DNA of 64,000 nt, from NCBI GenBank assembly GCA_017616555.1, contig JAFZXZ010000029.1, forward strand, positions 1 through 64,000, written 5' to 3'. Positions 33,994-43,128 of this stretch are shown here, one piece after another. The stretch is from a bacterium (GTDB lineage: Bacteria; Auribacterota; UBA3054). Each line of letters opens with the position of its first letter. The first letter of the stretch is position 1. The notes under the pieces are model-generated. The model was not told the DNA's origin. It saw only the letters and a program-made list of their open reading frames with translations, and did not search any database. The position numbers and the translations under genes are program-made.

Positions 33994-35367
33994 TTAGGAA
34001 CCGACCAGGTCAAGCTTGACTCTCAAGTGCAGCGTCTGGCTTTTCGACATTTTCAGTTTCTCCCCGTATTGGGTCACAAGTACCCCGCTCTTAGAGTTAT
34101 AGAGTCCGAGCTTAAGCCCGTCATAGGGGTACCTTCCGCCTTTTGGCGCCTGGGACTGGGACTGGAAGTAGCCGTTCTTCTGGATGAGCAGGAAGTCCCC
34201 GCTCTCCTTCTGCAAGAGTTTTTGCGGCCCTTTCAAAGGATACCAGTCTTCCAGCTGGTTTATGACCACCACTCCGTCCTTGGCGACGATCCCTTCGTCG
34301 GAACCCTTCACTAAAGAATATCCGGGGCGTGCCTTCTCCGCAGGGATCGCGACGGGATACCCTTCCGGGAAGCGCGTCACCAAAGACAGGCAGGAAATGA
34401 CATCGTGGTTCGTGATGTTCTTCGACATCGCGTCGATCGTCAGTTCCCCGCTCCTAGAATCCAGGCGGTAAACTATCATCCTTCTGACGCCGTTAAGAAG
34501 ATCGGGAGATGCCAAAACTCTGATGGCGCCGTCTTCTTCCACCCGCCATTTCCAATTCTTGGTGTCGGCGACCACGGCGCCGTACTTCCTGGTCGGAACG
34601 ATCTCCTCTTCCGGCTGCAGGAAGCCCTGGATAGTCCCGCCGAAAGTGTGCTGGCTGTCGGGGCCGTAATGCACGAGCATGCCGTGATGGTTCGGCGCGA
34701 TCATGACGCAGGCGTAAGCGTTGCTAACACCGATGACCGGGCCGTAGTCAAGGTAGCTCGGGCGGCAGAAGACCGTAACGCCTTTCTTGTTTTCCGTCGG
34801 GAAGGGCTGGAAACTTTCCAGCTTGCACTGTGCGGCGTAATTGGTGCGGCCAAAGATCAGAGTCTCCCTAAGCTTGACGCCGCCCTCTAATTTCGGCTCG
34901 AGGAAATCCACAACGGCATCAGGATCTCCCGTCACTTCGATCATTATGTTCTCGGCGCCTTTGAAGACCTGCTTGACTTCGAAGAAGGAACTCTTTTTGA
35001 GATCCTCTTCCCAGATCGTTTTGCCGTTGCCTTTTATCTTGACGTTCGCTTTGGCTTCCTTCGGCGAGCTCTCGTCCATGCATACGCACGTTTCCAAAGT
35101 CGTCTTGTCCTCGTTCAATGCGTAGACGATGATCGCGTCGCCGGTCACGGAAAGGCCTCTTTCGAAAGTCGTGCCGCCGTTCACAAGCTCTTTACCGGCG
35201 GGAGTCATGTTGCGGGCGAACTTCGGTTTTCCGCCCTTGGGAGCGTAAACCTCCATCGCCAAAGGTTCACTTAAGAGCACATGACTCTTGCTGTAAACTC
35301 TTTCGTTTGTTGCGGCGCAGCCAATTAAAAGCAAAGCCGCGCCGCTGATCAAGAAGATGTTTTTCAT
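33994..35367 (-). CDS. Lipoprotein with NPCBM-like and mutarotase-like domains
   Basis: 457 residues from ATG 35367, which overlaps the upstream stop (ATGA); the longer reading is out of register with the signal peptide. The lipobox L-L-I-G-C follows a hydrophobic run. Residues ~45-170 resemble an NPCBM carbohydrate-binding module (F-E-R-G-L-S-V, then V-K-I-K-G-N-G-K-T-I-W). The C-terminal ~270 residues resemble a galactose-mutarotase-fold domain of DUF4380 type (H-H-G-M-L-V-H-Y-G-P-D-S-Q-H-T-F-G-G). A surface carbohydrate-binding role is likely; catalytic activity is unproven. It follows two metallopeptidase genes in one operon. Confidence 0.7.
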   Translation of the reverse strand: MKNIFLISGAALLLIGCAATNERVYSKSHVLLSEPLAMEVYAPKGGKPKFARNMTPAGKELVNGGTTFERGLSVTGDAIIVYALNEDKTTLETCVCMDESSPKEAKANVKIKGNGKTIWEEDLKKSSFFEVKQVFKGAENIMIEVTGDPDAVVDFLEPKLEGGVKLRETLIFGRTNYAAQCKLESFQPFPTENKKGVTVFCRPSYLDYGPVIGVSNAYACVMIAPNHHGMLVHYGPDSQHTFGGTIQGFLQPEEEIVPTRKYGAVVADTKNWKWRVEEDGAIRVLASPDLLNGVRRMIVYRLDSRSGELTIDAMSKNITNHDVISCLSLVTRFPEGYPVAIPAEKARPGYSLVKGSDEGIVAKDGVVVINQLEDWYPLKGPQKLLQKESGDFLLIQKNGYFQSQSQAPKGGRYPYDGLKLGLYNSKSGVLVTQYGEKLKMSKSQTLHLRVKLDLVGS

Positions 35368-37337
35368 TTCTGAATATACATGCCGCTGCAGTTCTTGAAG
35401 AAGGACCCCTTCTCGCCGACGTCTTTGAGCCAGAAGCATTCGCACATTCCGTTGCCGCCAATTAAGAAATTGCTGAGAATGTAAGCTTTGCCATTCACTA
35501 TGACTCTGGTCAGCATCTGCTTCTGCAGATTGACGACGAAGATCCAGTCCTGCCAGGACTCGTCGATCTTGGCCTTGGTCGTAACTGTTTTCTCTTCGCT
35601 GCAGAGCTCCATCTTGCCTTCTTCAGTCACATGGACGTAAAAGAGCGAATTGCCGCTGATATCCTTGACGTCGAAATAAGTGTTGCCGAGGCTTGGTTTC
35701 AGCCTGACCCTGAATTCCAGAGTCTTGGCGTCCTTATCTTCAGGCCGAAGCGCCATGGGCGCCATGACGCCGCTGCCGGCCGTGCGGGACCAGAGGACTT
35801 TGCCCTCCTCGGGATCTTCCACTATGTCTCCCTGAGTGTCGCTGTCAAGCGGCATCAGACCAAACTGTTTGTCAACCTTGCCAAGTTCGAAATCGCTGAA
35901 ATCATATTTCCTGCTGGAAGCGGAAGGAACGGGCGCCGTCAGATTGACGGTGCTGTAATTGCCGTAGGAATCTATGGCGTCTATCTGCACCATGCCCTTG
36001 CCATAGAGTTTCAGGGCTTCATTGATGTTGATCTTCGCGATCTTTTCCGTGTAGGGAGCGGGATAGTAATGCGTCTGGTCGAGGGAGCAGACGAAGAACG
36101 GGTCGGTTATGGTGTACCAGACCAGACCGTTCTCGGCTTCGATCTTAATGGTCTCCCTGTCATCTTCCAAAGTGATGACGGGGCCTTTCTCGCTGACCGT
36201 TCCCTTCACCTCGTTGAAGAAGGGAGAAACATTCAGCCAGGCCGTTTCTGGCTTGTTCCAGCAATATTCCTCTTCCTCCGTGAAGTAATAGTTCGTGGGG
36301 CAGCGCGCAGTCGGCGTCTCATAGAAAGTGAAGATCCTGTTGATGTGGTCGCCGGCTCTGGCCATGATGCCCGGGCCCTCGATGTGAGGCAACCCGAAGC
36401 TGTGCCCGAGTTCATGCTGGTAAGCGCCCAAGGTCGTGGCCACATGACCCCACTGGACGTCCCTCCATACGGAGTCGTTGTTCGGTGAAGTGATCGGCGT
36501 GTTGTTAGTGAAAGCCTGGACCACGTCGGCAAGCGAAGAGGGCCAGCCGTAGAGGCCGTTGGCGCCGAACTGACCGAGGAGCTGACCGCCCAGGGCCGTG
36601 TTGCCGGACAATTTTCCGTTCCTTAGCATCTGCGTGTTGCAGAGTCCCGTGATATGGCGGTTGCCCTTGCCTTCATTGCCTTTCCCCACCGTGCGCAAAA
36701 ACTCTTCGTAAAGCTTGTCTTCGTTGAAGTCGTCGTTCAAACGGCGCCATTCGTTGATCTCCGCTCTGGAATATTTGCTCGTGATGATCTGCACGTCTAT
36801 TTCGCCGTCCTTATTCAGATAGAAGCTGAAGGTCTTCCTCGGGTAACCGTTCCTGACCAAACTGTCGGCGCTGTAGGACTGCAGAAGTTCCAGAGACGTG
36901 CGGTACTTCTTCAGCCAGAGATCCGGGTCCTCTTCCTGGGGATCGTTGTCAAGATTCGAGAGATATTTCCTGTCGCCGGTGTTGTCCACCAGATAATAAG
37001 CCTGGTAGAGGTAATCCGTCTTCGGGCGTTCGTAATTCAGGGTAATATTGCAGACCGTTTCCCCGCTCTTGATCTCGATGTCGTTCTTGCCGAATTTAAG
37101 TTTGGTCCAGCCTTTGAAGCGCCCCTTGTAAGCCGGGCACTGCAGCGACTCTCCCGTCGTTTTGTTCAGGACCGTTACTTCAACGATGTCAGAGGGGCAA
37201 TGTCCGCGGAACAGCGGCACGGGATAAGTTATCCTTTCGCCGTCTTTGAAATTGTCCACGACGATAGGCGAATTATCCTTTTTCCCGCAGGCGGAAAAAA
37301 GCGCGCAGAGCGCCAAAAGCAGAAGTACTTTTTTCAT
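35364..37337 (-). CDS. Lipoprotein HExxH metallopeptidase
   Basis: 657 residues from ATG 37337 (AAGGAAA upstream). The lipobox is A-L-F-S-A-C. The zinc motif H-E-L-G-H-S-F-G-L-P-H spans 308-318, followed by G-I-M-A-R-A-G and N-R-I-F, a pattern I associate with the zinc peptidase family PF12044 (yeast YIL108W-like). An Ig-like region precedes it (about 20-105). A jelly-roll-like domain follows it (about 500-650). It is a clear paralogue of the upstream gene: identical order and almost identical motif position. Lipidation should keep it on the cell surface or outer membrane. Confidence 0.8.
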   Translation of the reverse strand: MKKVLLLLALCALFSACGKKDNSPIVVDNFKDGERITYPVPLFRGHCPSDIVEVTVLNKTTGESLQCPAYKGRFKGWTKLKFGKNDIEIKSGETVCNITLNYERPKTDYLYQAYYLVDNTGDRKYLSNLDNDPQEEDPDLWLKKYRTSLELLQSYSADSLVRNGYPRKTFSFYLNKDGEIDVQIITSKYSRAEINEWRRLNDDFNEDKLYEEFLRTVGKGNEGKGNRHITGLCNTQMLRNGKLSGNTALGGQLLGQFGANGLYGWPSSLADVVQAFTNNTPITSPNNDSVWRDVQWGHVATTLGAYQHELGHSFGLPHIEGPGIMARAGDHINRIFTFYETPTARCPTNYYFTEEEEYCWNKPETAWLNVSPFFNEVKGTVSEKGPVITLEDDRETIKIEAENGLVWYTITDPFFVCSLDQTHYYPAPYTEKIAKININEALKLYGKGMVQIDAIDSYGNYSTVNLTAPVPSASSRKYDFSDFELGKVDKQFGLMPLDSDTQGDIVEDPEEGKVLWSRTAGSGVMAPMALRPEDKDAKTLEFRVRLKPSLGNTYFDVKDISGNSLFYVHVTEEGKMELCSEEKTVTTKAKIDESWQDWIFVVNLQKQMLTRVIVNGKAYILSNFLIGGNGMCECFWLKDVGEKGSFFKNCSGMYIQK

Positions 37338-37365
37338 ATGTTTCCTTAATGATATTAATTGCAAA

Positions 37366-40300
37366 TTATGCTCTCTTCCTCAGGAACGCAAGCGACAAAA
37401 GCGCCAGCAGAGCGATGAAGCCAGGTTCGGGGATCTGGGGCCCGAGTTCGATCCTCAGTTTCGAGATCTCGACTCTGTCGTTGTCCTTGGAGCCGTAGAT
37501 CCTGAATTGATTTATCGTATCGACTGGCGAGAGATTCTCTCCGGTCATCTCTTCATTTATGAAAGAGGTCTTCCCGGCGAACGTTACTTCCCTCAAGTAT
37601 TTTTTCACTGCTCCGATGCTGGAGATGACGTTGAGGTCGATAAATTCCCCGCACTCACCCTTCCAGGTTATGAGGCCCGGCCTTGAAGCGAAATCGGACA
37701 TCGAAAGCCTCACTTGCCCGTTATCAACTCTCAGAGCGCTCTGGCACTGACGGCTATCAGCGTCCTGGGTGAGGTAGAAGAGACCCTTCTGCGTCGAGGA
37801 GAGTTTCAATTCGGCAGTCATGTAGAGATCCAATGAGTCGCTCACGCCGGAGGGAGACTGCAGGCTGCAGAACGCTCCGATGTCGTCTTGGGCAACTCCT
37901 TCTCCGGAGCCGCTGGTGAAGACAAGACGCTTCTCGTTCGTGTAAGGCAGATCAAGCGTCGCCTCGTCCTCCACGGTCGCCACGAGGTCAACGCAGACGT
38001 CGTCCAGGCAAAGCGCGCCGCTTCCCCACTGGAAGAACCTTACGGCCGTAAAGACGTCGCCGGGCTGTTCCTGGCTGCAAAGGGCGCGGCAGTTTTCTGT
38101 TTGGCCGTTGATGCTCACCTGCCTGAGGACGTGCCTGTACTTGCCGTCGCTGTCCGTGATGTGGGCGGCATCGTAAATAAGTTCAAGGTCGGCCCAGGCG
38201 CCGGGAGCGATGGACCCGCTGGAATGGAATTCCCTATGAGTCTCGTCGGAGCCCTGGCTGTTCACATGGTAAGCCCCGTTTTCGTAGGTAAGCTGGTTTT
38301 CCACGATGGAGGGATCCCAGAGGCCGATGTTTTTCGAAATGTCGCCTTCGGGGCAGACGCGGCAGCGGATCCTGATGTAACGGCCGGCGTAGCTTCTGCA
38401 CCAGCCCTCGTCAAATTCCGGCAGGCCCAGATGCACGCCCCACAAGCCGTCGGTGTTGCCAAGCCTCAGGTAGCGGCTGCCTTCGCTGTCTTCTTTGATG
38501 ATAGCGTTGCCGTTGACTTTGTTTTCGCCGTAGGCGGCATACCAGCCGCCTTTGCCGATCATGTCAGTTCCGTTGTTATAAGTTTCGAAGTTTTCATTGA
38601 CCAAGCGTTTGAAGACGAATTTGTCGCCTTCGTTCTCCGCCACTTCCAGCTTGTTGCCGGAGGAGAGACTCCAGTTGACGTCGCAGATCGGTCCGGTCGG
38701 CTCGTCGCTGCCGAATTCGTAAAGCACCCACCCTTCCTTCTTGCTGCCGCAGGGGCAGCCGAAGCGCAGGTATTTTTCCTCGCCGTTCAGCCTGACCCAG
38801 AGAACGCCTGTGGCGTATTTTTTCTCGTTGATGTCGCCGTTGTATGTCACGGTCACCTTCGCCGTGTCGTTCAGGACGCCCTTGTTGCTGGAGAGGCTGA
38901 AGTCGCCTTCCGCGATCCCGACGCTGAAGGGAAGCCCCTCGCAGCCAAATTCGTTTTTAAGATTGAGATTGCTGCTGTATTTTCCTTTTTTGAAGGGCGC
39001 CATCGAAGCTGTCCATCTCGGGATATCGTAATTAACGCTGACTCTGATGTCGTCGAAGTCCGAGCCGCCGCTGGTAGAGTCTCTGAGCACGAGGCTCTGC
39101 ACCAGAGGATAAGAGGATCTGATCGGCACGCCCAGATCCTTTATATCTCCGTTGACGGACATCCAGACCAGAACTTTATGCTTCACGTCGATGCGCCAGG
39201 CCCAGGTCTGCCAGCCGCTTTCGACTTTTCCCCAGGAATAGTATCCGCCGGAATAACTGATGCTGACGGTACCGTCCCTGTCGGTGTGGATGTAGAACAT
39301 GTTCTCATCGAAACTGGAGTTGGTCAGATAAAGTCCGCCGAAACCGGGGCGGACGCGCACAGAGACGTCGATGTAATGCTCGTTGTTATCTTCGTCGCCG
39401 ACCCAGACCGGGAAAAACATTCCGTTCCAGTAGCCGTCGGAAGCGTGCATGTAGTAGTTCCCGTTCTCCTCTTTGATCTCGCCGTCGCCGCCCATGGAAT
39501 ACATTCCCATCTGCCCGTCGGCGTCGCCGAGATGGTAGCCTTCCTCGGCCTCAAAGCCGCAGTATTTCTCCTTGACGAGGTCCTGCACCGGGCGAACGGT
39601 GATGCTTCTCTCGTTGCCGTAAATGTCGAAGACATCCACGCTGGCATAAGCGGTCTTGCTCTTACCGCAGATATTCATGATGTCGTCCACGTTCAGAATG
39701 ATCTCTTTGACGCTGCCGTCAAGATTCTGCGGGAAGCACCAGTCCGTCAGGATCCAATCCTGCCAGTTGGGCCAGAAACCGTACCAGGCGATGCCGTTCT
39801 CCGAGGAGATCCTAAGCTGCTTGGTGTTGATCATCTTCAGCTTGATATCATTGGGAGGCAACTCCCCTTTCTGCTCCCTGAAGAAGGGCGAAGTCAAAAG
39901 GCGGTGCATCTCGTTGATGCTCCAGGAGGACTCTTCGTTGGCGTTGAAATAATACGGCGTGGAGCGGTTGGCGTTGGGAGGCTCCACCACCGTGTAGTTG
40001 CGGTTCATGACGGCGTAGGCGCGGGCCATGACGCCGTAGTACATGTTGCCTTCGATGTGCGGCAAACCGAAGCCGTGGCCCGCCTCGTGCAGCCAGGCGC
40101 CCAGGGTCGTGGCGGCCTGGCCGAAGCTTACTTTTCTGCCTTCCGAGTCGTCCATAGAAGGCTTGGTGGGATAAGTGTCGCTGAAAGCCGCGACAACGTT
40201 CTGCAGACTGTCGGGCCAGCAGTAAAGACCGGTCGATCCGAACATGCCCAAAAGGCCGCCGCCCAAGGCCGCGCTGCCAATCACTTTGCCGTTCACCATC

Positions 40301-41007
40301 ATGTCGGTGTTGGCGATGCCGATGATCTTGCGTTTGCCGCCGCCCCTGTCAGAGCCGAGCAGATCAACGAAGTGATCGTAGATCAATCCGCCGTCGAACT
40401 CCCCGTCCACCGTGCAGCGCTCTATAAGTTCCGCCCTGGTGTACTGGCTGGTGACGACCTGGATATGCACGTTGTTGCCTTCCATAGCGAGGTTGAATGT
40501 CCTGTGCCCGTAGCCCAGCCTGTAGGCGCTATCGGCGGTGTAGCTCTGGTTAATAAGAACGGAGGTGTTCAGTTTCTTCTTCCAGAGGTCGGGATCCGAA
40601 AACTGCGGGTCCTCGGATTCCGGAAGGTTGGAAACGTAGTGCGTATCGGCGTTCTTGTCCACCATGATATAGACGTAAGTAAGATACTCCGTATCCGCCG
40701 GCCGATAAGTCAGCTTTATTCTCTTGCTCTCCGAACCGACAGTCACCAAAATCGTGTTCTCGCCTTCCACCAAATGCGTCAGGACTTTGTAGCGTCCTGA
40801 CCTGGCCGCACCGGGAACTTCCTCCCCTGTCGTCTCGTTCAGCGACTTGCACTCCAATTCACCGGCGGCGCATTGGCCGCGCAACAGTGGCACGCAGTAG
40901 CTGAGGACTTCCCCTTCCTCAAAGTTGTTGACAGTGACAGCAGCGGCGCAATTCAGCGCACTGCCCAAACAAACCAGCGCAAAAAGCAAGGCAAGATGTT
41001 TTTTCAT
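37366..41007 (-). CDS. PEP-CTERM-anchored HExxH metallopeptidase
   Basis: 1213 residues. Signal peptide 1-22. The zinc motif H-E-A-G-H-G-F-G-L-P-H lies at 307-317, followed by G-V-M-A-R-A and M-N-R-N. Two or three jelly-roll/LamG-like beta-sandwich regions follow (about 480-650, 800-990 and 1010-1190). The C-terminus is a PEP-CTERM tail: I-P-E-P-G, a hydrophobic span and R-K-R-A, which would be processed by an exosortase not present in this window. It is paralogous to the next gene, which instead uses a lipobox. Transcribed from TGC-TAAAAT at 41050-41058. Confidence 0.82.
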   Translation of the reverse strand: MKKHLALLFALVCLGSALNCAAAVTVNNFEEGEVLSYCVPLLRGQCAAGELECKSLNETTGEEVPGAARSGRYKVLTHLVEGENTILVTVGSESKRIKLTYRPADTEYLTYVYIMVDKNADTHYVSNLPESEDPQFSDPDLWKKKLNTSVLINQSYTADSAYRLGYGHRTFNLAMEGNNVHIQVVTSQYTRAELIERCTVDGEFDGGLIYDHFVDLLGSDRGGGKRKIIGIANTDMMVNGKVIGSAALGGGLLGMFGSTGLYCWPDSLQNVVAAFSDTYPTKPSMDDSEGRKVSFGQAATTLGAWLHEAGHGFGLPHIEGNMYYGVMARAYAVMNRNYTVVEPPNANRSTPYYFNANEESSWSINEMHRLLTSPFFREQKGELPPNDIKLKMINTKQLRISSENGIAWYGFWPNWQDWILTDWCFPQNLDGSVKEIILNVDDIMNICGKSKTAYASVDVFDIYGNERSITVRPVQDLVKEKYCGFEAEEGYHLGDADGQMGMYSMGGDGEIKEENGNYYMHASDGYWNGMFFPVWVGDEDNNEHYIDVSVRVRPGFGGLYLTNSSFDENMFYIHTDRDGTVSISYSGGYYSWGKVESGWQTWAWRIDVKHKVLVWMSVNGDIKDLGVPIRSSYPLVQSLVLRDSTSGGSDFDDIRVSVNYDIPRWTASMAPFKKGKYSSNLNLKNEFGCEGLPFSVGIAEGDFSLSSNKGVLNDTAKVTVTYNGDINEKKYATGVLWVRLNGEEKYLRFGCPCGSKKEGWVLYEFGSDEPTGPICDVNWSLSSGNKLEVAENEGDKFVFKRLVNENFETYNNGTDMIGKGGWYAAYGENKVNGNAIIKEDSEGSRYLRLGNTDGLWGVHLGLPEFDEGWCRSYAGRYIRIRCRVCPEGDISKNIGLWDPSIVENQLTYENGAYHVNSQGSDETHREFHSSGSIAPGAWADLELIYDAAHITDSDGKYRHVLRQVSINGQTENCRALCSQEQPGDVFTAVRFFQWGSGALCLDDVCVDLVATVEDEATLDLPYTNEKRLVFTSGSGEGVAQDDIGAFCSLQSPSGVSDSLDLYMTAELKLSSTQKGLFYLTQDADSRQCQSALRVDNGQVRLSMSDFASRPGLITWKGECGEFIDLNVISSIGAVKKYLREVTFAGKTSFINEEMTGENLSPVDTINQFRIYGSKDNDRVEISKLRIELGPQIPEPGFIALLALLSLAFLRKRA

Positions 41008-41049
41008 GGCATTTAATGATGTTTTTTAGCGGTTAATAGACTTTTTTTT

Positions 41050-41058
41050 ATTTTAGCA
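41050..41058 (-). promoter_or_regulatory. Extended -10 of metallopeptidase operon
   Basis: Minus-strand TGC-TAAAAT preceded by a run of T; the start codon at 41007 lies about 42 bases downstream. Confidence 0.6.
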
Positions 41059-41131
41059 AAAAAAGGGGCGGAAAATAAAACTTCGTAACTTTTCCAAGTA
41101 GTTTTCAGGCCAAACGCCTCCAGGGGCATTA

Positions 41132-41140
41132 TGGTATAAT
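41132..41140 (+). promoter_or_regulatory. Extended -10 of yggS, probably leaderless
   Basis: TGG-TATAAT with only seven bases before the ATG at 41148, so the transcript should begin essentially at the start codon. Confidence 0.65.
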
Positions 41141-41147
41141 TTATGAT

Positions 41148-41804
41148 ATGAGTAACATCTCGGTTAATTACAAAAATTTGATCGATGAGATCAGTGGGCG
41201 CGCCTCCCTTGTCGCCGTGACGAAGCTGCATGAGATCCCGGAGATCGAGGAGCTTTTGAATTGCGGCGCCAGGATCGTCGGCGAGAACCGGGTCGAGGAA
41301 GTGGAGCGAAAATACGGGGACGGAACGCTAAAAAAGCGCTATCCCGGGTTGGAACTGCACCTGATCGGGCACTTGCAGAGCAGAAAAGCCAAAAAAGCCG
41401 TTGAATTGTGCGACTGCATCGACTCCGTGGATTCTCTGGAGCTGGCGGAAAAACTCTCCCGCTGCGCCATTGAAGTTGGCAAGAAAATGAGGATCATGCT
41501 GGAAGTGAACGTCAGCGGAGAAGAGCAGAAATACGGCCTTGATCCGGAAGACGTTTTTTCGGTCGCAAAAGCGGTCGCCAAACTCCCGAATCTCGAATTG
41601 TACGGGCTGATGTGCATGGCGCCTTTCGTTGAGGACGATGAACTTATCCGGGGCGTTTTTGCAGGGCTGAGAAAATTGCGGGATGAAGTTAAGGCAAGCG
41701 TCCCAACGTGTGCCAAATTGAGCATGGGTATGAGCCACGACTACAAGTTGGCGCTGATGGAAGGCACTGATTTTTTAAGAATAGGCAGCAATCTTTTCGC
41801 TTGA
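41148..41804 (+). CDS. yggS: PLP homeostasis protein, YggS/PROSC family
   Basis: 218 residues. Cytosolic PLP-binding protein that buffers pyridoxal phosphate; it has no known enzymatic turnover. The PLP lysine is Lys26 in A-V-T-K-L-H-E. Other family marks are G-E-N-R-V-E-E, L-H-L-I-G-H-L-Q-S-R-K and the phosphate-binding end L-R-I-G-S-N-L-F. It is the first gene of a five-gene plus-strand run and appears to be read from a leaderless promoter. Confidence 0.93.
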   Translation: MSNISVNYKNLIDEISGRASLVAVTKLHEIPEIEELLNCGARIVGENRVEEVERKYGDGTLKKRYPGLELHLIGHLQSRKAKKAVELCDCIDSVDSLELAEKLSRCAIEVGKKMRIMLEVNVSGEEQKYGLDPEDVFSVAKAVAKLPNLELYGLMCMAPFVEDDELIRGVFAGLRKLRDEVKASVPTCAKLSMGMSHDYKLALMEGTDFLRIGSNLFA

Positions 41805-41819
41805 AATAAAGGAAAACCT

Positions 41820-43118
41820 ATGGCAAACGGATCATTCATCGTACAAGGCTCCAAACCGCTCTCCGGCACCATCACAGCCAATGGCAACAAAAACGAAGCG
41901 CTGCCTGTTCTGGCGGCCTGCCTGCTGACCAGCGAGACCGTAACGCTTCACAACGTGCCTTTGATCGGCGACATCAAGGTCATGTCCGAACTTCTTGAAG
42001 CGCTGGGCGCGAAAATAGAAAAGGACGAGAACGATCCGCACACCTGGCGCATCACCTCGGAAAGCATTCTTTCCGGCGACATCCCGGAAAAATACTTCAC
42101 CAAGATCAGGGCCTCCATCTGTCTGGCCGCGCCGTTGCTGCTTCGCTGCGGAAAGATGCGCCTTCCCCTGCCGGGCGGCGACCAGATCGGCGCCAGGAGC
42201 ATCACCACTCACCTGGCCGGTCTTCAGAGCCTGGGCGTCACGATCTACGATGACGAGAATGGGCTGATGCTCCTGAACCGCGGCGGCCTCCGAGGAACAG
42301 ACATGCTGCTCGACGAAGCCTCAGTGACCGGCACGGAAAACCTCATCATGGCGGCGGTGCTCTCGTCAGGGCAGACCGTCATCTACAACGCCGCCTGCGA
42401 ACCGCACGTCCAGCAGCTCTGCCTAATGCTGAACAAGATGGGCGCCAACATTTCCGGCATCGGCTCAAATAGGCTCATAATCCAAGGTGTTACGGAATTA
42501 AAAGGCTGCGAGCATACCATAGACACCGACTACATCGAAGTCGCGAGCTTCATAGCCCTGGCGGCCGCGACCAAGAACGCCATAACCATAAAGGGCGGCA
42601 ACTGCGCCGCCATCCCGGTGCTGGCGAAAGCCTTCGCGAAACTCGGCGTCGCCTTCGAAGTCAAAGGCGAAGACGTCTTTGTGCCCGCCAAACAGGAAAT
42701 GGAGATACGCCCGGGCTTCCGCGACATGATCACGAAACTTGAGAGCGCGATCTGGCCGGGCGTTCCGGCGGATATCCTGAGCCTCCTTCTGACGGTCGCC
42801 ACGCAGTGCAAAGGCACGGTTTTGATCCACGAGAAAATGTTCGAATCAAGGCTCTTCTTCATCGACAGATTGATTAGCATGGGCGCCAGGATCGTTCTGT
42901 GCGACCCGCACAGGGCGGTGGTCATAGGACCAGCCCAACTTCGCGGTGAGAAGATCACCAGCCCCGACATCCGTGCCGGCGTCTCGCTTTTGATAGCGGC
43001 CTTGTGCGCTAAGGGCAAGAGCCGCATCGACAACATCTACATGATCGACCGCGGCTACGAAAAGATCGACGAAAGACTGCGCCTTTTGGGCGCCGACATA
43101 GAGCGAGTGGAAGAATAA
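41820..43118 (+). CDS. murA: UDP-GlcNAc enolpyruvyl transferase with Asp active site
   Basis: 432 residues. Catalyses the first committed step of peptidoglycan synthesis, transferring enolpyruvate from PEP to UDP-GlcNAc. The N-terminal N-G-N-K-N-E-A motif includes the catalytic Lys. The position of the usual active-site Cys (C115 in E. coli) is Asp121 in P-G-G-D-Q-I-G-A-R, as in Mycobacterium and Chlamydia MurA, which predicts intrinsic fosfomycin resistance. The rest of the inside-out alpha/beta barrel is intact, ending D-I-E-R-V. AAAGGAAAA precedes the ATG, 15 bases after yggS. Confidence 0.94.
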   Translation: MANGSFIVQGSKPLSGTITANGNKNEALPVLAACLLTSETVTLHNVPLIGDIKVMSELLEALGAKIEKDENDPHTWRITSESILSGDIPEKYFTKIRASICLAAPLLLRCGKMRLPLPGGDQIGARSITTHLAGLQSLGVTIYDDENGLMLLNRGGLRGTDMLLDEASVTGTENLIMAAVLSSGQTVIYNAACEPHVQQLCLMLNKMGANISGIGSNRLIIQGVTELKGCEHTIDTDYIEVASFIALAAATKNAITIKGGNCAAIPVLAKAFAKLGVAFEVKGEDVFVPAKQEMEIRPGFRDMITKLESAIWPGVPADILSLLLTVATQCKGTVLIHEKMFESRLFFIDRLISMGARIVLCDPHRAVVIGPAQLRGEKITSPDIRAGVSLLIAALCAKGKSRIDNIYMIDRGYEKIDERLRLLGADIERVEE

Positions 43119-43128
43119 AGGAGCTGAT

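Noticed and set aside
37888-40800. A 970-codon open frame on the plus strand opposite the PEP-CTERM metallopeptidase gene
   Set aside because: The minus-strand frame encodes a signal peptide, zinc motif and sorting tail, whereas the plus-strand translation is low-complexity Val/Ala/Asp/His-rich, as expected for a codon-bias shadow.
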